A program made the translations under genes and the position numbers. A stretch of DNA of 64,000 bases from Onchidella celtica (Eukaryota; Mollusca; Gastropoda; Systellommatophora; Onchidiidae), in NCBI GenBank assembly GCA_963931925.1, contig OZ007579.1, forward strand, positions 38,849,457-38,913,456, in the 5' to 3' direction. Within the stretch, counting starts at the first letter, position 1, and every line of letters starts with the position of its first letter. Of the stretch, positions 25,301-40,300 are shown piece by piece. The notes below the pieces were generated by a model, which had not been told where the DNA came from, searched no databases, and saw only the letters and a program-made list of their open reading frames with translations.

Positions 25301-28300
25301 AAAGTGAAATGGACAACCGAATGTGCTGATACACTTCGTACCGTTCAACAATTGTTTTCCACTTCCCCCATTCTCATACTGCCAGACATAAACCACATAT
25401 TTATTGTCCGCACTGATGCGTCGGACAAGGGATTGGGAGCTGTGTTATTACAGGAACGAGACGATACCTTGCGGCCATGTCTATACGCCAGCCGCAAGTT
25501 GCTAGATAGGGAATGCCGCTATGCAATTATCGAGCGAGAGTGCCTCGCTATCATTTTTGCTGTAAACGCATTTTCGAGATATCTACTCATGTCTGAATTT
25601 ATAATTGAAACGGACCATCGTCCGTTGTTATTCTTAAAGACTAACAGGGCTAAAAATGCTCGATTAACGAGATGGAGTCTTGCACTCCAGGAATACCGCT
25701 TTGTTATCCGTGCTATCCCTGGCGGTGACAATTCCCAAGCTGATATTTTGTCACGTCTGATTTAATTTCCTATTAAAGATTGTTGTGTCTTGTATTGGGG
25801 TTGGATAGTGCTTGTCCCCCTCAATTCTAGACGGTGGATGGATTCACATTTATCTTGTTCATTACGTTATGAACCATTTTTACAATCCTTTTTTTTTGTG
25901 AATATCCTCTTTCCACCAGCGTCATTCCTGACTGTGACCTGAACTTCTGGCAAACCTGACGCCCTTGTCAGCGGGTCAATGAGATGAAGACATGGCAAAC
26001 CAAGCTACCAGAGCTACTGCTGCCATTGGATACCACAGTATTTTAATTAACAATATATTGTGTGTGAATGTGTATATAAGCAGCAATTGTGTGTGTTGAC
26101 TAAATAATTATGAGCCTATTTCTTCAGTAAGGCTTCATTATTTGATAATAGTTATACTTTAATCCAGCAGTATACAGTGATATACTCATTATTATTATAG
26201 ATGTTTCTGAGAATTTTGATTGTGTGCAGTAGGAATGTTTAAATAGAATAAATTCTATAGAACGTGGCATTAATAATTGTATGCTGTTTGTCCATCCAAT
26301 ATGCACGTTCTTAGTTAGATTTTTCTTCTCAAGCTTAAGTCTCATCTTTCTACAGTACTACTTAAGCCCCTACCACAATAACTTTGGGATTCTTGGATCT
26401 TATCGTGTAAATTTTTCTTAAAATTTTCACTGGGGTGGGGGATATGTCAGGGTTTGAATTTGAATTGCCGTGCTGGGTCACGGGTTTGTTTATTACATGG
26501 CATCATTGATTTTGGCCAGTGCAAACGTCCTTGAACTATTCCCGTGGACAGTTTGTTTTTGTAACGCTTTTCTTAGAGATGGAGAGAAAGTGGGGCAAGA
26601 TAGAACGAATGGATAAATTAACAGTGACGATGCAGTTTTCGACCCCGTGGTTTGGGTGTACTTTAACAGGGAAAGACGGGGCGAATAAGGAGTGAAGAAA
26701 TTCGTACATAAAACGTTTAGGGTGTAGAGACTTTGCGAAAGGTTTTGACATCCTAAGTCTGACTTTGTCTGTTACTATTAATAGAATCTATTGGCGCTGC
26801 GAGCGGAGCTCGAAGTGGATGCACCAATCAAATTTGAGCAGTCACGTGGACTTGCAGGAGATAAGCGAAGCCATCTTGAGATTTGGGCACTTCCATGTAG
26901 ATCTTCCAGCTACGAAGGTCGTCGGCTAGGGGTTCAGCCAGAGAGAACCAACAGACTGTTAAGTCATGTCTATGTCCTGGATAGACAATGAAAATAATCC
27001 ACAGCTATTTTCTCCAGTTCCCTGAAATCGTTTCAGGGAACCAATCGTAAGTCCATCAAAAGGATTCGAGATGATGTGAATCTGACCCTAACTTTCCAGT
27101 AGAAGTGCGACCAAAGGAATGCAAGACCATAAAGTTTTACTTGCAATTAAGATCTAGAAAGAGTGACTGATATACACATTTGTAAATTGTAATTGATGTG
27201 TCTGGATGAGGCTGGGGATTGCCAGCCCATCCTAGAACAGATCTAGATCTATCTTAACTACGTCAGTGTGTCTTGACGGTTTGATCCTTTATAAGCAGTT
27301 AAATGAGTTAATATTGTCGTCTGAGACATAAGTAGAGTCTATATTATTTGTGAGATAGTAGGCAGTCTATATTTCTGAAGATAAATAATTGCTAGGTAAA
27401 CTGTGAATGAATCAGAATGATATAGAGCTTCAAATCTCTTAAGACTCTAGAGGAGATTGATAGTTATGTATTTTAGTATTTTCATTTGATGCTGCTGATG
27501 TTGTCTTTTAATATGTAAACGATAGACGAAATTGTTAGGAATTTAAGTAATAAATTTGTGGCCCTACAAGGTCCTTGATATAACCTACTCGAAATTGTTA
27601 TTAGTGTATGTGGCATGGTATGGCAGAGTAATTTCTAAAACCTCTCGATTTAAATGCAGTCGAACACCTAAATTTATAGTTTAGTAATCCCCAACGTAAC
27701 ACTCGAGGGCACACCCCTCTTCCAACTCGTAACACAGGTGGCAAACAGGGATTTCTGCTTACAATTTCAAACCTACACAGATATCAATATGCTGAATATG
27801 TCACTTTGTGGGAATACATTGATCTCAACATGAGCAATGATAAGATAGCTGTAACTTAAAACCAGCAAAATCATTGATAGGCCCGTACATAAGATGGACA
27901 ACAATATGTCCAAATCCATAAAACATGCACTCCTCACTCAGGCAGAAAGAGCAGTTTGTAATGAAATTTAATTTTTAAAAAATATGTATGCTTATTCAGT
28001 CATGTACACACATGCAAAGAGTAATGTTAAAATTACAAATGGCACAATTAGTATTAATGTGTTGATATATCTTAATATTTAATTCATATTATTATTGCTA
28101 ACATAAAACCCCAAAACTAATGAAGTACGAATTACGTAATTACTCTTTTGTTTCTATGTTCGGGAGTGACGCCCCTTGTTATTGTAATCAAGGACATGCG
28201 GCACACAATAAATTTGCTCTTGAGTTGAAACGTCTTTGTTGTGTTATTAAGACCTGTCAGTCAACATCCTATATCAACATGGTGGCAGCGGTGGGATAAT

Positions 28301-31300
28301 AGAACCCAATGAGTGCTTGAATACCATCGTCCCAGCCAGACCAATGAATGTTTGACGCCTGAAAGTCGCCGAACACACGCTAAGACCAGTCCTCGCAAAA
28401 TTTTTTTTTTTCCAAAACAAGGGAAATAACCGCTTGAATCCGAATTCTCGAGAGGGTAACAGAGTTGTCTTCCTGGAAAATGTCAGACAGCCAATTTCGC
28501 CTACCTCCAGAGTTGAATATAACATCTGGAAACATCTCAGATAATTTTCGAAAATGGAAGCGACAGGTAGAAGTCTACCTGGATGCATCAGGAGGCTCAG
28601 CTAAGCCCAAAAAGACTCAAACCGCCATCCTGTTACACTGTGCAGGACCCCAAGTGCTGGAGCTATATGACCAGTTCAAGTTCGACAACGACACTGATAA
28701 ACAGGACCCAGAGAAGGTGTTGCAACAACTACATAATTACTGCAATCCTCTCTGCAATGAGGTTCTAGAAACCTTTAGATTTTGGAACATCCCTGTCTCC
28801 GAACCATTTGATACGTTCATTACAGAATTGCGCACCCAAGCAAGCAAGTGCCACTTTGTCGAAAAGGATCGCATGATTCGAGACAAAATAGTATTCTCAG
28901 CGGAAAAGAAACTTCAAGAGAAACCGCTTAGAGAGCAAGAACTTACATTAGCGAAAGCAATCACGATTGGACAATCGTATGAACAGACAAACAAGCACTT
29001 GCAAGAGATGAACACCACCAGAGTCGACAAAGTCCGAGCTGACAAACCTGAAAGAAATGCGACAGGAAGGAATGAATACGGCGGCAACCGAGACAAACCT
29101 AGGCAACAGAGAAGGTTCATCAATGATTGCCACTTTTGTGGCAGAAGCCACGAACAAGTTAAAGAAAAGTGCCCGGCATGGGGGAAATCATGCACAAACT
29201 GCCACGGGCGTAATCACTTCGCATCAAAATGCAAAAAGAAGGAAATAAAATTCACCTCTAGGGATGAGGCAGAAGAAGTATCTGCAAGTGGAGATGAATG
29301 GCTGAATGCAATAAGTACCAAGAAGGAGAAAATGACGGCAGTATTAAAAATCAATGGCAACGATGTCCGCTTTCAGGTAGACACTGGAGCAGATGTCAAT
29401 ATCCTGTGCAAAAAGTATGTGAAGTGTGAACAGACAAAGAAAACGTCACAGACACTGACCATGTGGAACAAGACGAAAGTGAAACCAGCTGGTGAGGCTA
29501 CAATAGAAGTTGAAAACCCCAAAACCAAGGAAAAGGGGAATGTGCCTTTCACCGTAGTTGAAAATGATTTTGCGTGTCTTCTCAGCCTCAAAACATCCAG
29601 AGAGCTTGGGTTGATTACCATAAATGAAGACAAGATTTATAGCCAAGCTAGAGTTAGAAACAATTGGGGATCTGGGTGAAGCACATTTGACAGTAGACCC
29701 CATCACCAAACCAACAATCCTGCCGTGCAGAAAAGTACCTCATGCAATAAAAGACCAGGTTAAGGGAGAAATCAATGACCTGTTGCAACGTGGCATCTTA
29801 CAGAAGGTTGAAGAGCCTACCCCTTGGGTTAGTCAGATGGTCGTGGTGAAGAAGCCTAACGGAAACATCAGAATCTGTATTGACCCGCAACCCCTAAATA
29901 AAGCTCTACAAAGAGAACATTTCAAGCTTCCCACTCTCGATGACATACTCCCCGAATTTCAAAATGCAAAAGTTTTCTCAAAGCTGGACATAAAAGAGGC
30001 CTACTGGCATATCAAACTGGACGAAGAATCACGCAAATTGACAACAATGATTACTCCATTTGGCAGAGTCCGCTGGACAAGACTACTATTTGGACTAAAT
30101 GTATCAAGTGAAATTTTCCAAAGAAGACTAAGTGAGGCCCTGCAGGATTTGCCAGGCTGCGTGAATGTAGCAGATGACATTGTAGTAGCTGGCAGAGGCG
30201 ACACAAAAGAACAAGCCGAGTCAGATCACGAAAAGAACCTGGATATGTTAAAGAATAGATGCCAAGCACAAAGCATCAAGCTTAACGATGAAAAATCCAA
30301 GATTAAACAATCAGAAATTGTCTTTATGGGACATACTATCAGCGAGAAGGGCATAGCCCCCACTACTGAGAAAGTTCAAGCTATACGTGAACTACAACCC
30401 CCCTCAGATGTCCAAGGTGTCAGACAATTCTGCGGCATGGTTCAATACTTGGCAAGATTCCTAAACAACTTGGCAGAAATACTAGCCCCAATCACGGAAT
30501 TAACCAAGAAAAATGTGGAATTTCGATGGACGAAAGATTGTGACAGAGCATTCCAAGAAATAAAAAAAAAGATCACTACTGCCCCTGTGTTGGCCTACTA
30601 TAGTCCAACCAAATCCTTGGACGTCCAAGTCGACAGCAGCAAGGAGGCACTAGGGGCTGTCCTGCTTCAAGATGGGCAACCAATTGAATTTGCAAGCCGA
30701 AAACTCACGGAGACAAAAAAAAGTGGGCCCAAATTGAGAAAGAGATGCTGGCAGTAACATTCGGCCTTGAGAGGTTTGACCAATACACCTATGGCAGAAA
30801 GGTCACGGTCATAAATGATCACAAACCGCTCGAACAAATCCTCCGGAAACCACTCAGCCAAGCATCTTTGCGCCTGCAAAAACTGATGATGCGAAGCCAT
30901 CGCTACGATTTTGATTTTACGTGGACACAAGGAACAAACTTAAAAATCGCTGATTTTCTTTCAAGAAATTGTCGCAGTGCACAAGGGGACAACACTGATG
31001 AAGACATAGATTGTCGACAAATACGAAGCACAATCCCAGATGCACTGATAGAGAGGGTAAAGGACCAAACGGAAAAGGACCCTATCCTGCCAATATTAAC
31101 ACAAATTATCAAAGATGGATGGCCAAACACAAAGTCAGAATTACCCTCTGGGTTGACACCTTTCTTCGATATCAGAGACACCTTAACAACAGACGATGGA
31201 ATCATTCTGAAAGGAGAAAGAATTCTCATTCCCCAAAGTATGCGTTGTGAAATTAAAGATAAACTACACTCTGCGCACCTTGCATACGACAGCATGATGC

Positions 31301-34300
31301 GTAGGGCCAGGGAGACAGTATTTTGGCCCGGCATGGCAGCCGAAATAAAAACAATGGCCGATTACTGTGAAACGTGTCAGTCACTAAAACCGGCGAATCC
31401 GAGAGAAACATTGATCCAACATAATAGAGGAACTTACCCATGGGAGAAGATTGCATGTGATATTATGGAAATTGATGGAAGACACTATCTTATAACAGTG
31501 GACTACTTCTCCAACTTCACAGAAGTAGACTTTCTTACTAACACAGAATCACAGACAATAATCATGAAACTCAAGGGACATTTTGCCCGTTTTGGCGTCC
31601 CAAAAATTCTAGTATCAGACTGTGGACCTCAGCTTGTCTCCCGGGAGTTTTCAAATTTTGCTGAAAAATGGGGATTTCAACACGTGACCTCAAGTCCCGG
31701 ACACCCCAAGTCCAACGGGCGAGCAGAATCGGCAGTGAAGAATATCAAACACATGATGAAGAAAGCCAACCAACAGAAACAGGATCAGTACGAAGTGCTT
31801 TTTGAACTCCGCAATACTCCGCGACAGTATGAGAAATCTCCAGCTGAAATGATGTTTGCAAGACGACCGCGCACATTGGTCCCTTGCAAGCCCACAACGT
31901 TTATGAACACTAATCAAAAATCCAATGAGAGAAATGATGCTGTGACCAAATCTTACAACAAAAATGCCAGAGACCTACCACCACTACAGAGGTCACAGCC
32001 TGTCTACTATAGAAACCCCAACCAACCTGGTTGGAACAAGGGCAGGATTATCCGTACGAATGGACAGCGCCAATACACAGTAGAGGGCGAAAACGGAGGA
32101 TCCTACCAACGCAACCGTGTACACCTCAGACCAAAGTCAAGTCCTTTTAAAAGAGAAGCTGACGACGAAGCTGAGCCGATGTATCCAAATACCCCGACGA
32201 CGGAGACAAACACCAGCCCCGAGTCCCCTCTTGTTAACAATCCCAGCCAGTTAGTGAATGACTCTCACAGACTCGAGGACCTGCCCTGCACCCTGCCAAC
32301 TGTGAGTGAGAGACCCAAACGTGATGTCAAGCAACCATTGTGGATGAAAGACTTTGTTATATCCAAATGAACACTTGTTTAAAATACCCATTTATTGCAT
32401 ACCATAATTTCAGTACATGTATTTTATTTGAAGTAGTATAATCAAACACCCCACACAAAACTCATAAACACCAGCACGCCTGGTCAAGCGTACGAAATGT
32501 GCTGTAATAGAACTATAAAATCACCAAAACGTTTCGAACCATGACTAATGTGTTTTTGTTCTAATTTTACTGTCAAAGAATGACACTGTTCTGAAAACAG
32601 AAACAAACAAACAAACAAAACATATTCACATATATATTAGTCTGATCATGTTTTTCTTTTATAACAAAATTAAACCATGCCAAGTGTAATCATGTCTGCA
32701 TCATTATCAAGTGAAAAAGCAAGTTACAGAAATGACAATCTTTTGTGTAAGGACCAGAAGACAAAAGGTCATGATAATACCCTCCTCTGGATGAGGTCAA
32801 ATAACCTCTAGAGTGTTTTGATTAAATTTAGTGCTACTTAAGTATAGTTTTAATTACCATTGTTGAATACAGTCAACTTGTTTATGGAAACAAGGGGGGA
32901 TGTTGATATATCTTAATATTTAATTCATATTATTATTGCTAACATAAAACCCCAAAACTAATGAAGTACGAATTACGTAATTACTCTTTTGTTTCTATGT
33001 TCGGGAGTGACGCCCCTTGTTATTGTAATCAAGGACATGCGGCACACAATAAATTTGCTCTTGAGTTGAAACGTCTTTGTTGTGTTATTAAGACCTGTCA
33101 GTCAACATCCTATATCAACAAATGACATCTGTTAATATTTAGGAATTGCATAGGTAGGGAAGATATCCCCGACCTATTTACTTTGCATAGGTAAGGAAGA
33201 TATCCCCTGCCTATTCACTTTGCATAGGTAGGGAAGACATTCCCTACCTATTCACTTTGCATAGGTAAGGAAGCTATCCCCTGCCTATGCAATCCCTATG
33301 TGCAAAGTGCATAAGCAGAGAAGATATTTCTTGACTATTCACTTAGCTTAGGCAGGGAAAATATTTTTGTCTCTGCATGCTTTTTTAGGTCGGGAAGATA
33401 TTTCTTGTGTAACACTTTGCTTAGGCAGGGAAGATATTCCCTTCTTTTTGTGCTTTGCCTAATCTATTTGGGATAGCCATGAAACATTAGGTAATGATCA
33501 TGTATCAGACTCATCACCTAGCGTTAAGAAGTCAAAGCAGTGCTTATCACCGTTATGACCCAGTGGTGACAGTAAACCTAACCTACCTCTGTCAAAATAT
33601 GGCAAAAAGAAAAAGCTGTAAGAAGAGAGGCGACCAAATAGATTTTCTGTTCTTCTTATGCTTCTTCAATTTATGTTCATGTATGAGAGGACAATGAATT
33701 TGATAGGCTTTAATTTTAAGCCCATGGAACCAGAATGTAATTACATGTATTATTGTAAATGACCACGGCACCTATGAAAAGTCCAGAGTGGATTTATTGG
33801 GAGCGGAGTAAGGGGAACTAGCTGTTTCCTGCCTACTTAGGAAAACATACAGTGAAGCACACCTACATGAAGAATACATCGGCATTTAATTTCTTGAGGC
33901 ACTTATAGGTCAACCATTCCCGGGAATTTCCCAGCCAGCACCTTTACGTCAATTTGACGTAGATTTGTGTAAGATATCCCCGCAGAGTAGATAGGATTAG
34001 CGTAGGGGTGGGTTCCCTACATTAAACAGATGTCGGCCAATGCTGTAAACACGGGTCTACGAGTGAACGATATCATTGCTTTGTGCAAACATCCTATACA
34101 GAGGATTACCTTAGGGTTGCTGGCTGGAGGGATGAAACTTTTGACTACGCAGTAGTTCGATGACCAAACCCATCACATTTCAGTTCATTCTCCACAAATT
34201 ACACAGGAGAGTAGAAACAAAAATTTTGAAACTATTTCAAGCTAATATTTGCTTCTTCCCAGTGCAGTATTGTCCACGCAGATTTTTTTCGTTGTTTTTT

Positions 34301-37300
34301 TTTCAGTGTTGGTGAATAAAGAAATCGATTGGTACCCCCCCCCCCCCACCCCAAACACACTCAAGTTCAGTAAGCGCATGGTTATCTCATAGACCATGCT
34401 GCCGCACCACGAGGTCGGCTTCCGCCTTGACCTTCCCTGCTCGGGATGGGCGATATAGCAGCGAGCCTTTTTTGCTTTAAGCTCGGTCTAGGCCGTTCGT
34501 CTGTCTCTTGTCTTTGCTGTCTCGCTGACTGATTTGGATTATTTTGTTTCATATAACCTCCTGTCATTGACTGACTCGAATCGCGATTCGCTCCTGCCGC
34601 CACTGGCTCGCCGACAACTAATTCTAATATCGCAATTCAAATCAAATGAACTAAATTTTGACCAATATTAGCGATGACGTAGTACGCTATCTTCCCTACC
34701 CATGCAAAGTGCATAGGGAGGGAATATCTTCCCTGCCTATGCACTTTCCTAATATTTATCACACCTAACCATGCACATATTTAACAGCAAAACAACTCAT
34801 GGGCTCAAAGACCACACATACTGAAGACTATCTGATCTGTCAGCTGAAAGTCACAGAATAAGCTCCACTTGGAGTCACAGTGCCACTCCCCTTACACACC
34901 TCTGGGTTTCTACTGACAAAGTGATGCACAAAACGGTTTTGCTTAGTATCTGTTAGTCGACACAATAACAGTAACAATGTGCAAATAAAAGGCAAACTAC
35001 AGACAGAATATAACAGAATGATAGGACAGGAGAAGACTATAACAGATGCGTCCACCAACCACCCACCACACCAGGCACTAAACAATAACAGAATCAACTT
35101 TTGTTATCACTTACTTACCTGAATAAGTTGACCATCATTTCTAAGAAAGCAAAACTAATTTCTGTGTTGAACTGCAAACATTTCTTCATCCTGAATGCTC
35201 GTTCCTCTTCAATATCATAGTAAAATGGTCTGTGACAAAAATGAAAAAGAAAAGAAAATGCAAAGACCAAAAATCAACACAACCTCATGCTGCTGCTCCA
35301 GTACGAATATTGATCACTTTTGTCCAGAAAAACAAAAAGATAGGTAAATATAGGCAAAATAATGACACTAATAAAGTTATACAAAAGGAAAGATGATAAG
35401 CTTTGGTTTTTATACATTTTGCAAACATCAAATTCCTATGACAATAAATTAACGATTCAAATACTTAAAAGAAATACAAACAAACAAGGACCCACAAGAA
35501 AATAAGTTTGAAATTTGGAACTAAAGGAATAAAAGTATATGAACCAAAAAAAATTGGTCTGTTTACCTTTGAACATCTAAGAGCTCCATCTGGAACTTAG
35601 CTCGTTTACAAATCTTCTTGAACAAATTGGTGGGTTCTACTGGCAGCTTGGGAATGGGATTGTTGGGTTTATTACAATCAGGTAAGTCTGTGGTCGAGGA
35701 AGATGATGTAAGTCCTTGACTGAGTAGTATCCGCCTGCTGTTCCTGCCAGAACTGTTGATACTAACCGTGCCCTCATCAATGTTGACCACAACCAAACCT
35801 TCCACCTGTGACAGGACATAAACTATATCTCTGTCCTTAATCAAAACACATTAGCAACTTTGTTTGTTCCGATTCCCCACACATTTTCCTGCAAGATTCC
35901 ACAACTGAAGTATCAGCTACCTGATTTATAGTAACCTTAGTTCTTTTTTGTTCCAACTTAGAAATTCTATGTTAGACCTTTGTGGCTTTAGTGTTGTGAT
36001 AATGGATTAGAATAAATCAAAACTGTGAAACAGCTTGATAAGTGCCACAACGCAGTTTAAACATGTGTCAAAGTGTGCATCTGTTATACCTCTTCAACAC
36101 TAAAAGGTCTCCAGTTTTTTCAGAAAATTGAGATAGAACAAACAAGAACTAAGGTTGCGTTATGACTGCATAACTCATCATATTCATGGATTCTATTGAT
36201 TGCGTCCCAGCAAAACACATGTAATAATAGTTCCGTAATTTCATATTTTGTTTTCATTATCTGAAATTAGACAAATATTTGAGATACCGGCATTGCAAAT
36301 GTCTTCTCCATGTGTGAATCTTCTTTATAAATACAAAATATATCTTCACAACACTGATTATCAATGCCTGCAGTTCTCACATGTCTTTCCTGTCTGTCAG
36401 ACATCATTGTGTCCGTAAAACGTCTGACAAACTGAATATGCTACAGTTTCAGTTAAACATGGTCTTAACTTGACGAAAAGAGTGGAGCAAATTGGTCACA
36501 CACTAATCATTTCCAAGGCCAGATAAAGACCTTTCGAGGCCCTAAGCACTTAAAAGATTTTGGTGCCCCCGTATACTGTTTATAAATTCACATTTAAACA
36601 TTTTAAAAAGCCAATTTTTTATATGCCAGCAAATATTTTTATTTTGTCATTTATTGTGGAGGCCCTATTTAGTGGACCCTGGTACAGCTACATTATTTGC
36701 AGTTTTGTATCCTATGGTCCATGTTAGAAATTTCTGTGGTGCCACCCCTTCCCTTGATGCCCTAAGCACATGGTTAATCCAACCCTGACCATTTCCTTCT
36801 AACTGACATGCATAAAATGGCATACAAACTGGGCACATACGTGAGACATGATACAACCTGACATTCAAATAAAAGTACATACAATTTTTATCAAATTTAT
36901 CTCTCAGTGTTCCCTGCCCCTCACTGGTTGATTGGCTCAGCTTGCTACAAACAGACTCACCAGTTCCACTTCATTCAGATGTTTAGAGTGACAGCCCATC
37001 ATAAAGGTGCCTGGGGCTTCCAACAGCTCCATGGAAGAGGCACTGAGTATTGGTACATAGGTGAATCTCCAGCTGAAGGGAAGAATATAGTACAGGAAAC
37101 TCTGAAGATACAAAAGAAGAGAATATCAGGCTGAGGAAATAAAATTGGAAAAGTTTTTACAAAACATCTGACATTCAGGCACATACCTGGACCTATTCAG
37201 TTTAGCACATCTGTCTATTATCATATCAAGCAGAGCATCCCCAACAGTTTATGCAGTGCAGAATAATAAAGTAAGAAGTAAGAACTCCATGGTAATTGCC

Positions 37301-40300
37301 AATTTTCTCTTGGAGCCTCCATATATGTTGAAGTATATGACATATCCAATCAGTGACATCTGCCAAATATTTTATCATGATTTAAGGGTTGAAACAACTG
37401 ATGAGGTCACATTACATTTAATATTACAAAGTTATGCAAACAAATCTTCTGTAATCCTAATCTTTACCAACAACAAAGATTCATACTCTTGTCATGATAT
37501 GAAGATCTGACTGAGGTGATATGTGAGGTGATTGCACAGATTCAGTGTTGCTGTTTGAATGCTAGTTATCCAAGTTGATAAAATCAAGCTAAACGATGGC
37601 TGGAGCTCAAAACACAGAGTTGTCAATATTTGCCAAGATAGATTATTTCATCTTCTATCGGATTCTCTAAACAGAATGGTGAATATTTGTCCCAATGATT
37701 TTACTTGATTTTCTCAGTTTGGGAGGCTTCAGCATAATACAATTTTATGCCACTGCCTCACATATTCCATAATATCTTAACTCTTCACCAATGAGCCAGC
37801 ATTCCAACTCTGGCCAAAGCACTTCCTGGGCTTATACTCCAAACTGTACTCAGCATTTGCAAACAAAGATCACCTTACTACACAACAGCTGTCCAAACTT
37901 AATACACTTATCGCACACATGGTATCACTGGACACGCTAGGACAAAGGAAGCTTTAACAAGAATTTTATTTTTAAGGTTTAATATCATGGGGTGTGTTGT
38001 ACCAGCCCTCGCTAGAGAAGCGTGTGACGCAGTGTGCATTGTACTGTAGGGAAAGAGTTAAAAATAACATCAAATTCAGGCATAAAATCAAAATGGTTGT
38101 GATTGACAACAACATCTGTCAATGAAACCATTTTTGTAGAAGATTTCAAAAGTTGGACAAAATGAAATGTAATGTAATACAGGTCCTGACCTCCATGACG
38201 GTGGTGAGCAAGGCATAGTTGAAGCTGACAAACACGAGCCTCTCCTCACACAAAATAGCAGTTAAGATTATCAGCAGATCATCCACTGTAAAGCACAGGA
38301 AAGCTAGATGGAGAGGCAGATCTATCACTGGTTTCTCAGGGTGTTCAGATGGAAACAGTGACACAGACAAGTTGTACACACTCATTTCCTGTGCAGAACA
38401 AACAATATATACTTGTAAGCTCCTGCTCAACAGTATTATAAAGCTCTTGAGCAGGGATAATAATATATGATACATTTCACAAGAAAACTATACATTTTTA
38501 TCGATCAATAGTTTTTCCAATTATCCTTATAACTGATGCAAAAACAGCAGGTCTGGCAAATGTAGACCCATTTGAAATGGAAACGAATTTCTCAGGCACA
38601 GAAATACATCTTTCTAATCTGCACATAAAATAAACAGAAAATATTATTCAGGGGAGCAGAACAGCCACTTTCTAGATTTAACCATTATGTCCCAAAATTA
38701 AATATAAATCAAGTCTTTTTCAAAGCAAATCGTTTCTACCAGACTGCTTCGAATAAAACTGTTTATAAGAATTACACTGTAGCATCTGCAAGCTATCCCT
38801 TGCCCTCCCCCGTTTTCTTCGTACACTGGTGAGCATGTGTTCATTTCTTCTTTCATTTTATTGTTGACGACCGCCAGAGTGTACTGTACTCCGTGACCTG
38901 ACCTTCTTTTCTAGTGAGTAGTTTTTTTCCTCGCTCGCTTGTTGTCAGTGTTTTGACTCGTTCAGTAAATATTAGTATGTTCCCGAATATTCGATAACGT
39001 TGTGGAAACGAATGTTTACGCCAGATTTGGCCCTGAGTGATGTAACCTGATGACGTATTGATGCGTGATTGGTTAGTTTGTGCGAGGGCAAAGGTAACGT
39101 TTATTTCGGGAACTTTCTGTAGGAATGTTTATATATATAGACCTGTGTGAGTGGTTGGTGGGGTGAGTAAGTGAGTTTCCTTTTGTGTGGCGTAGATATT
39201 TAGTTTCGCTGGTGTCTTCCTAGTAATTTATTGTTCATTATACAGTTATTAAACTTTAGTATTATTTAATCTATCGTCGGATCTCGTGTTTATTTATTTT
39301 ACAGCTGTAATAGTTTCGTTTTCTAAAGGGTTGTAGTTAGATCAACTAACTCCCCCCTACTATAACGTGCTAGAACAACCTCAGCTGTTACATATTGGGG
39401 GCTCGTCCGGGATCCGACCATATTCGAGCGGACCAGATCAAAATTACTAGATTTATTTACATAGTTTACTGTAGGAATATCATCGACAAGCTATCTACAA
39501 CATGTCGGAGGTTATTGGAAGGCTTAGCCAGGAAGCGGACGCTATGGAACTCACTGGGCAGGAGAGACGGGACTACCTCCGTGAAGGCCTGGAAAGAGAA
39601 AGACAGCTGGAGGCTCAACGACAGGAGAAGGAGGCTGAACGACAGGCTCGGGAGAAGGAGGCTGAACGACAGGCTCGGGAGAAGGAGATGAACCACGAGT
39701 TGGAGATGGAGAAGATCCGCCAGCAACGTGGAGGCAACGACTCAGCGCAGAAGACCGACGACCACGCCAGTTCCAAGAGACCCAAGCTACCTGCATTTCA
39801 GGACAAGAAGGACGATCTGGATAGCTGGTTGCTGCGGTTTGAGAGGTTTGCCGAGACAGCTGAATGGCCCAGATCCACCTGGACGACATCACTGTCTGCC
39901 CTGCTGACCGGGAGAGCTTTGGAGTGCTTCTGCAGACTACCGATCGACGAAGCCAAGGACTACGACAAGGTCAAGGAAGCGTTGCAGAAGAGGTACAACC
40001 TGTCAGAGGACGGATACCGACTCATGTTCAGACAAGGTAAGCCTGAAGATGGAGAAGATGTTGGAATGTTTTTGACCAGGATCAAGACCTATCTAGAGAG
40101 GTGGATAAAGCTGTCGAAGACGGAGGAGACCTATTGTAGCATCTGCAAGCTATCCCTTGCCCTCCCCCGTTTTCTTCTTACACTGGTGAGCATGTGTTCA
40201 TTTCTTCTTTCATTTTATTGTTGACGACCGCCAGAGTGTACTGAACTCCGTGACCTGACCTTCTTTTCTAGTGAGTAGTTTTTTTTCCTCGCTCGCTTGT

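Larger units (their letters stand above)
18503..27734 (+). mobile_element. Element A: complete Gmr1-type Ty3/gypsy LTR retrotransposon
   Basis: A 9,232-base element with two 1,290-base LTRs that I read as identical and a perfect 5-bp target duplication CAGGT (18498-18502 and 27735-27739). It has a 1.5-kb leader, gag, a pol frame ordered protease, integrase, reverse transcriptase, RNase H, a 0.7-kb 3' untranslated part, and a GGGGTGGGGGA polypurine tract. Integrase before reverse transcriptase is the mark of the Gmr1 lineage of Ty3/gypsy. No env frame. It lies antisense in a DENND3-like intron. Identical LTRs mean a recent insertion, possibly still competent, which cannot be shown from sequence alone. 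Confidence 0.95.
28060..33120 (+). mobile_element. Element D: Ty3/gypsy LTR retrotransposon with conventional domain order
   Basis: A 5,061-base element with two 220-base LTRs (TGTTGATATA...TATCAACA) that I read as identical, and AATG on both sides (28056-28059 and 33121-33124). It carries an 18-base primer site for tRNA-Leu, gag with two zinc knuckles, protease, reverse transcriptase, RNase H and then integrase, and an AAGGGGGGA polypurine tract. It resembles the Mag/SURL-type elements abundant in marine invertebrates (lineage is inference). The coding region is split into three frames. No env. Confidence 0.94.

Noticed and set aside
34382..34603. 73-codon Gln/Arg-rich minus-strand frame
   Set aside because: Sits within a non-autonomous element, short, and without recognisable motif.
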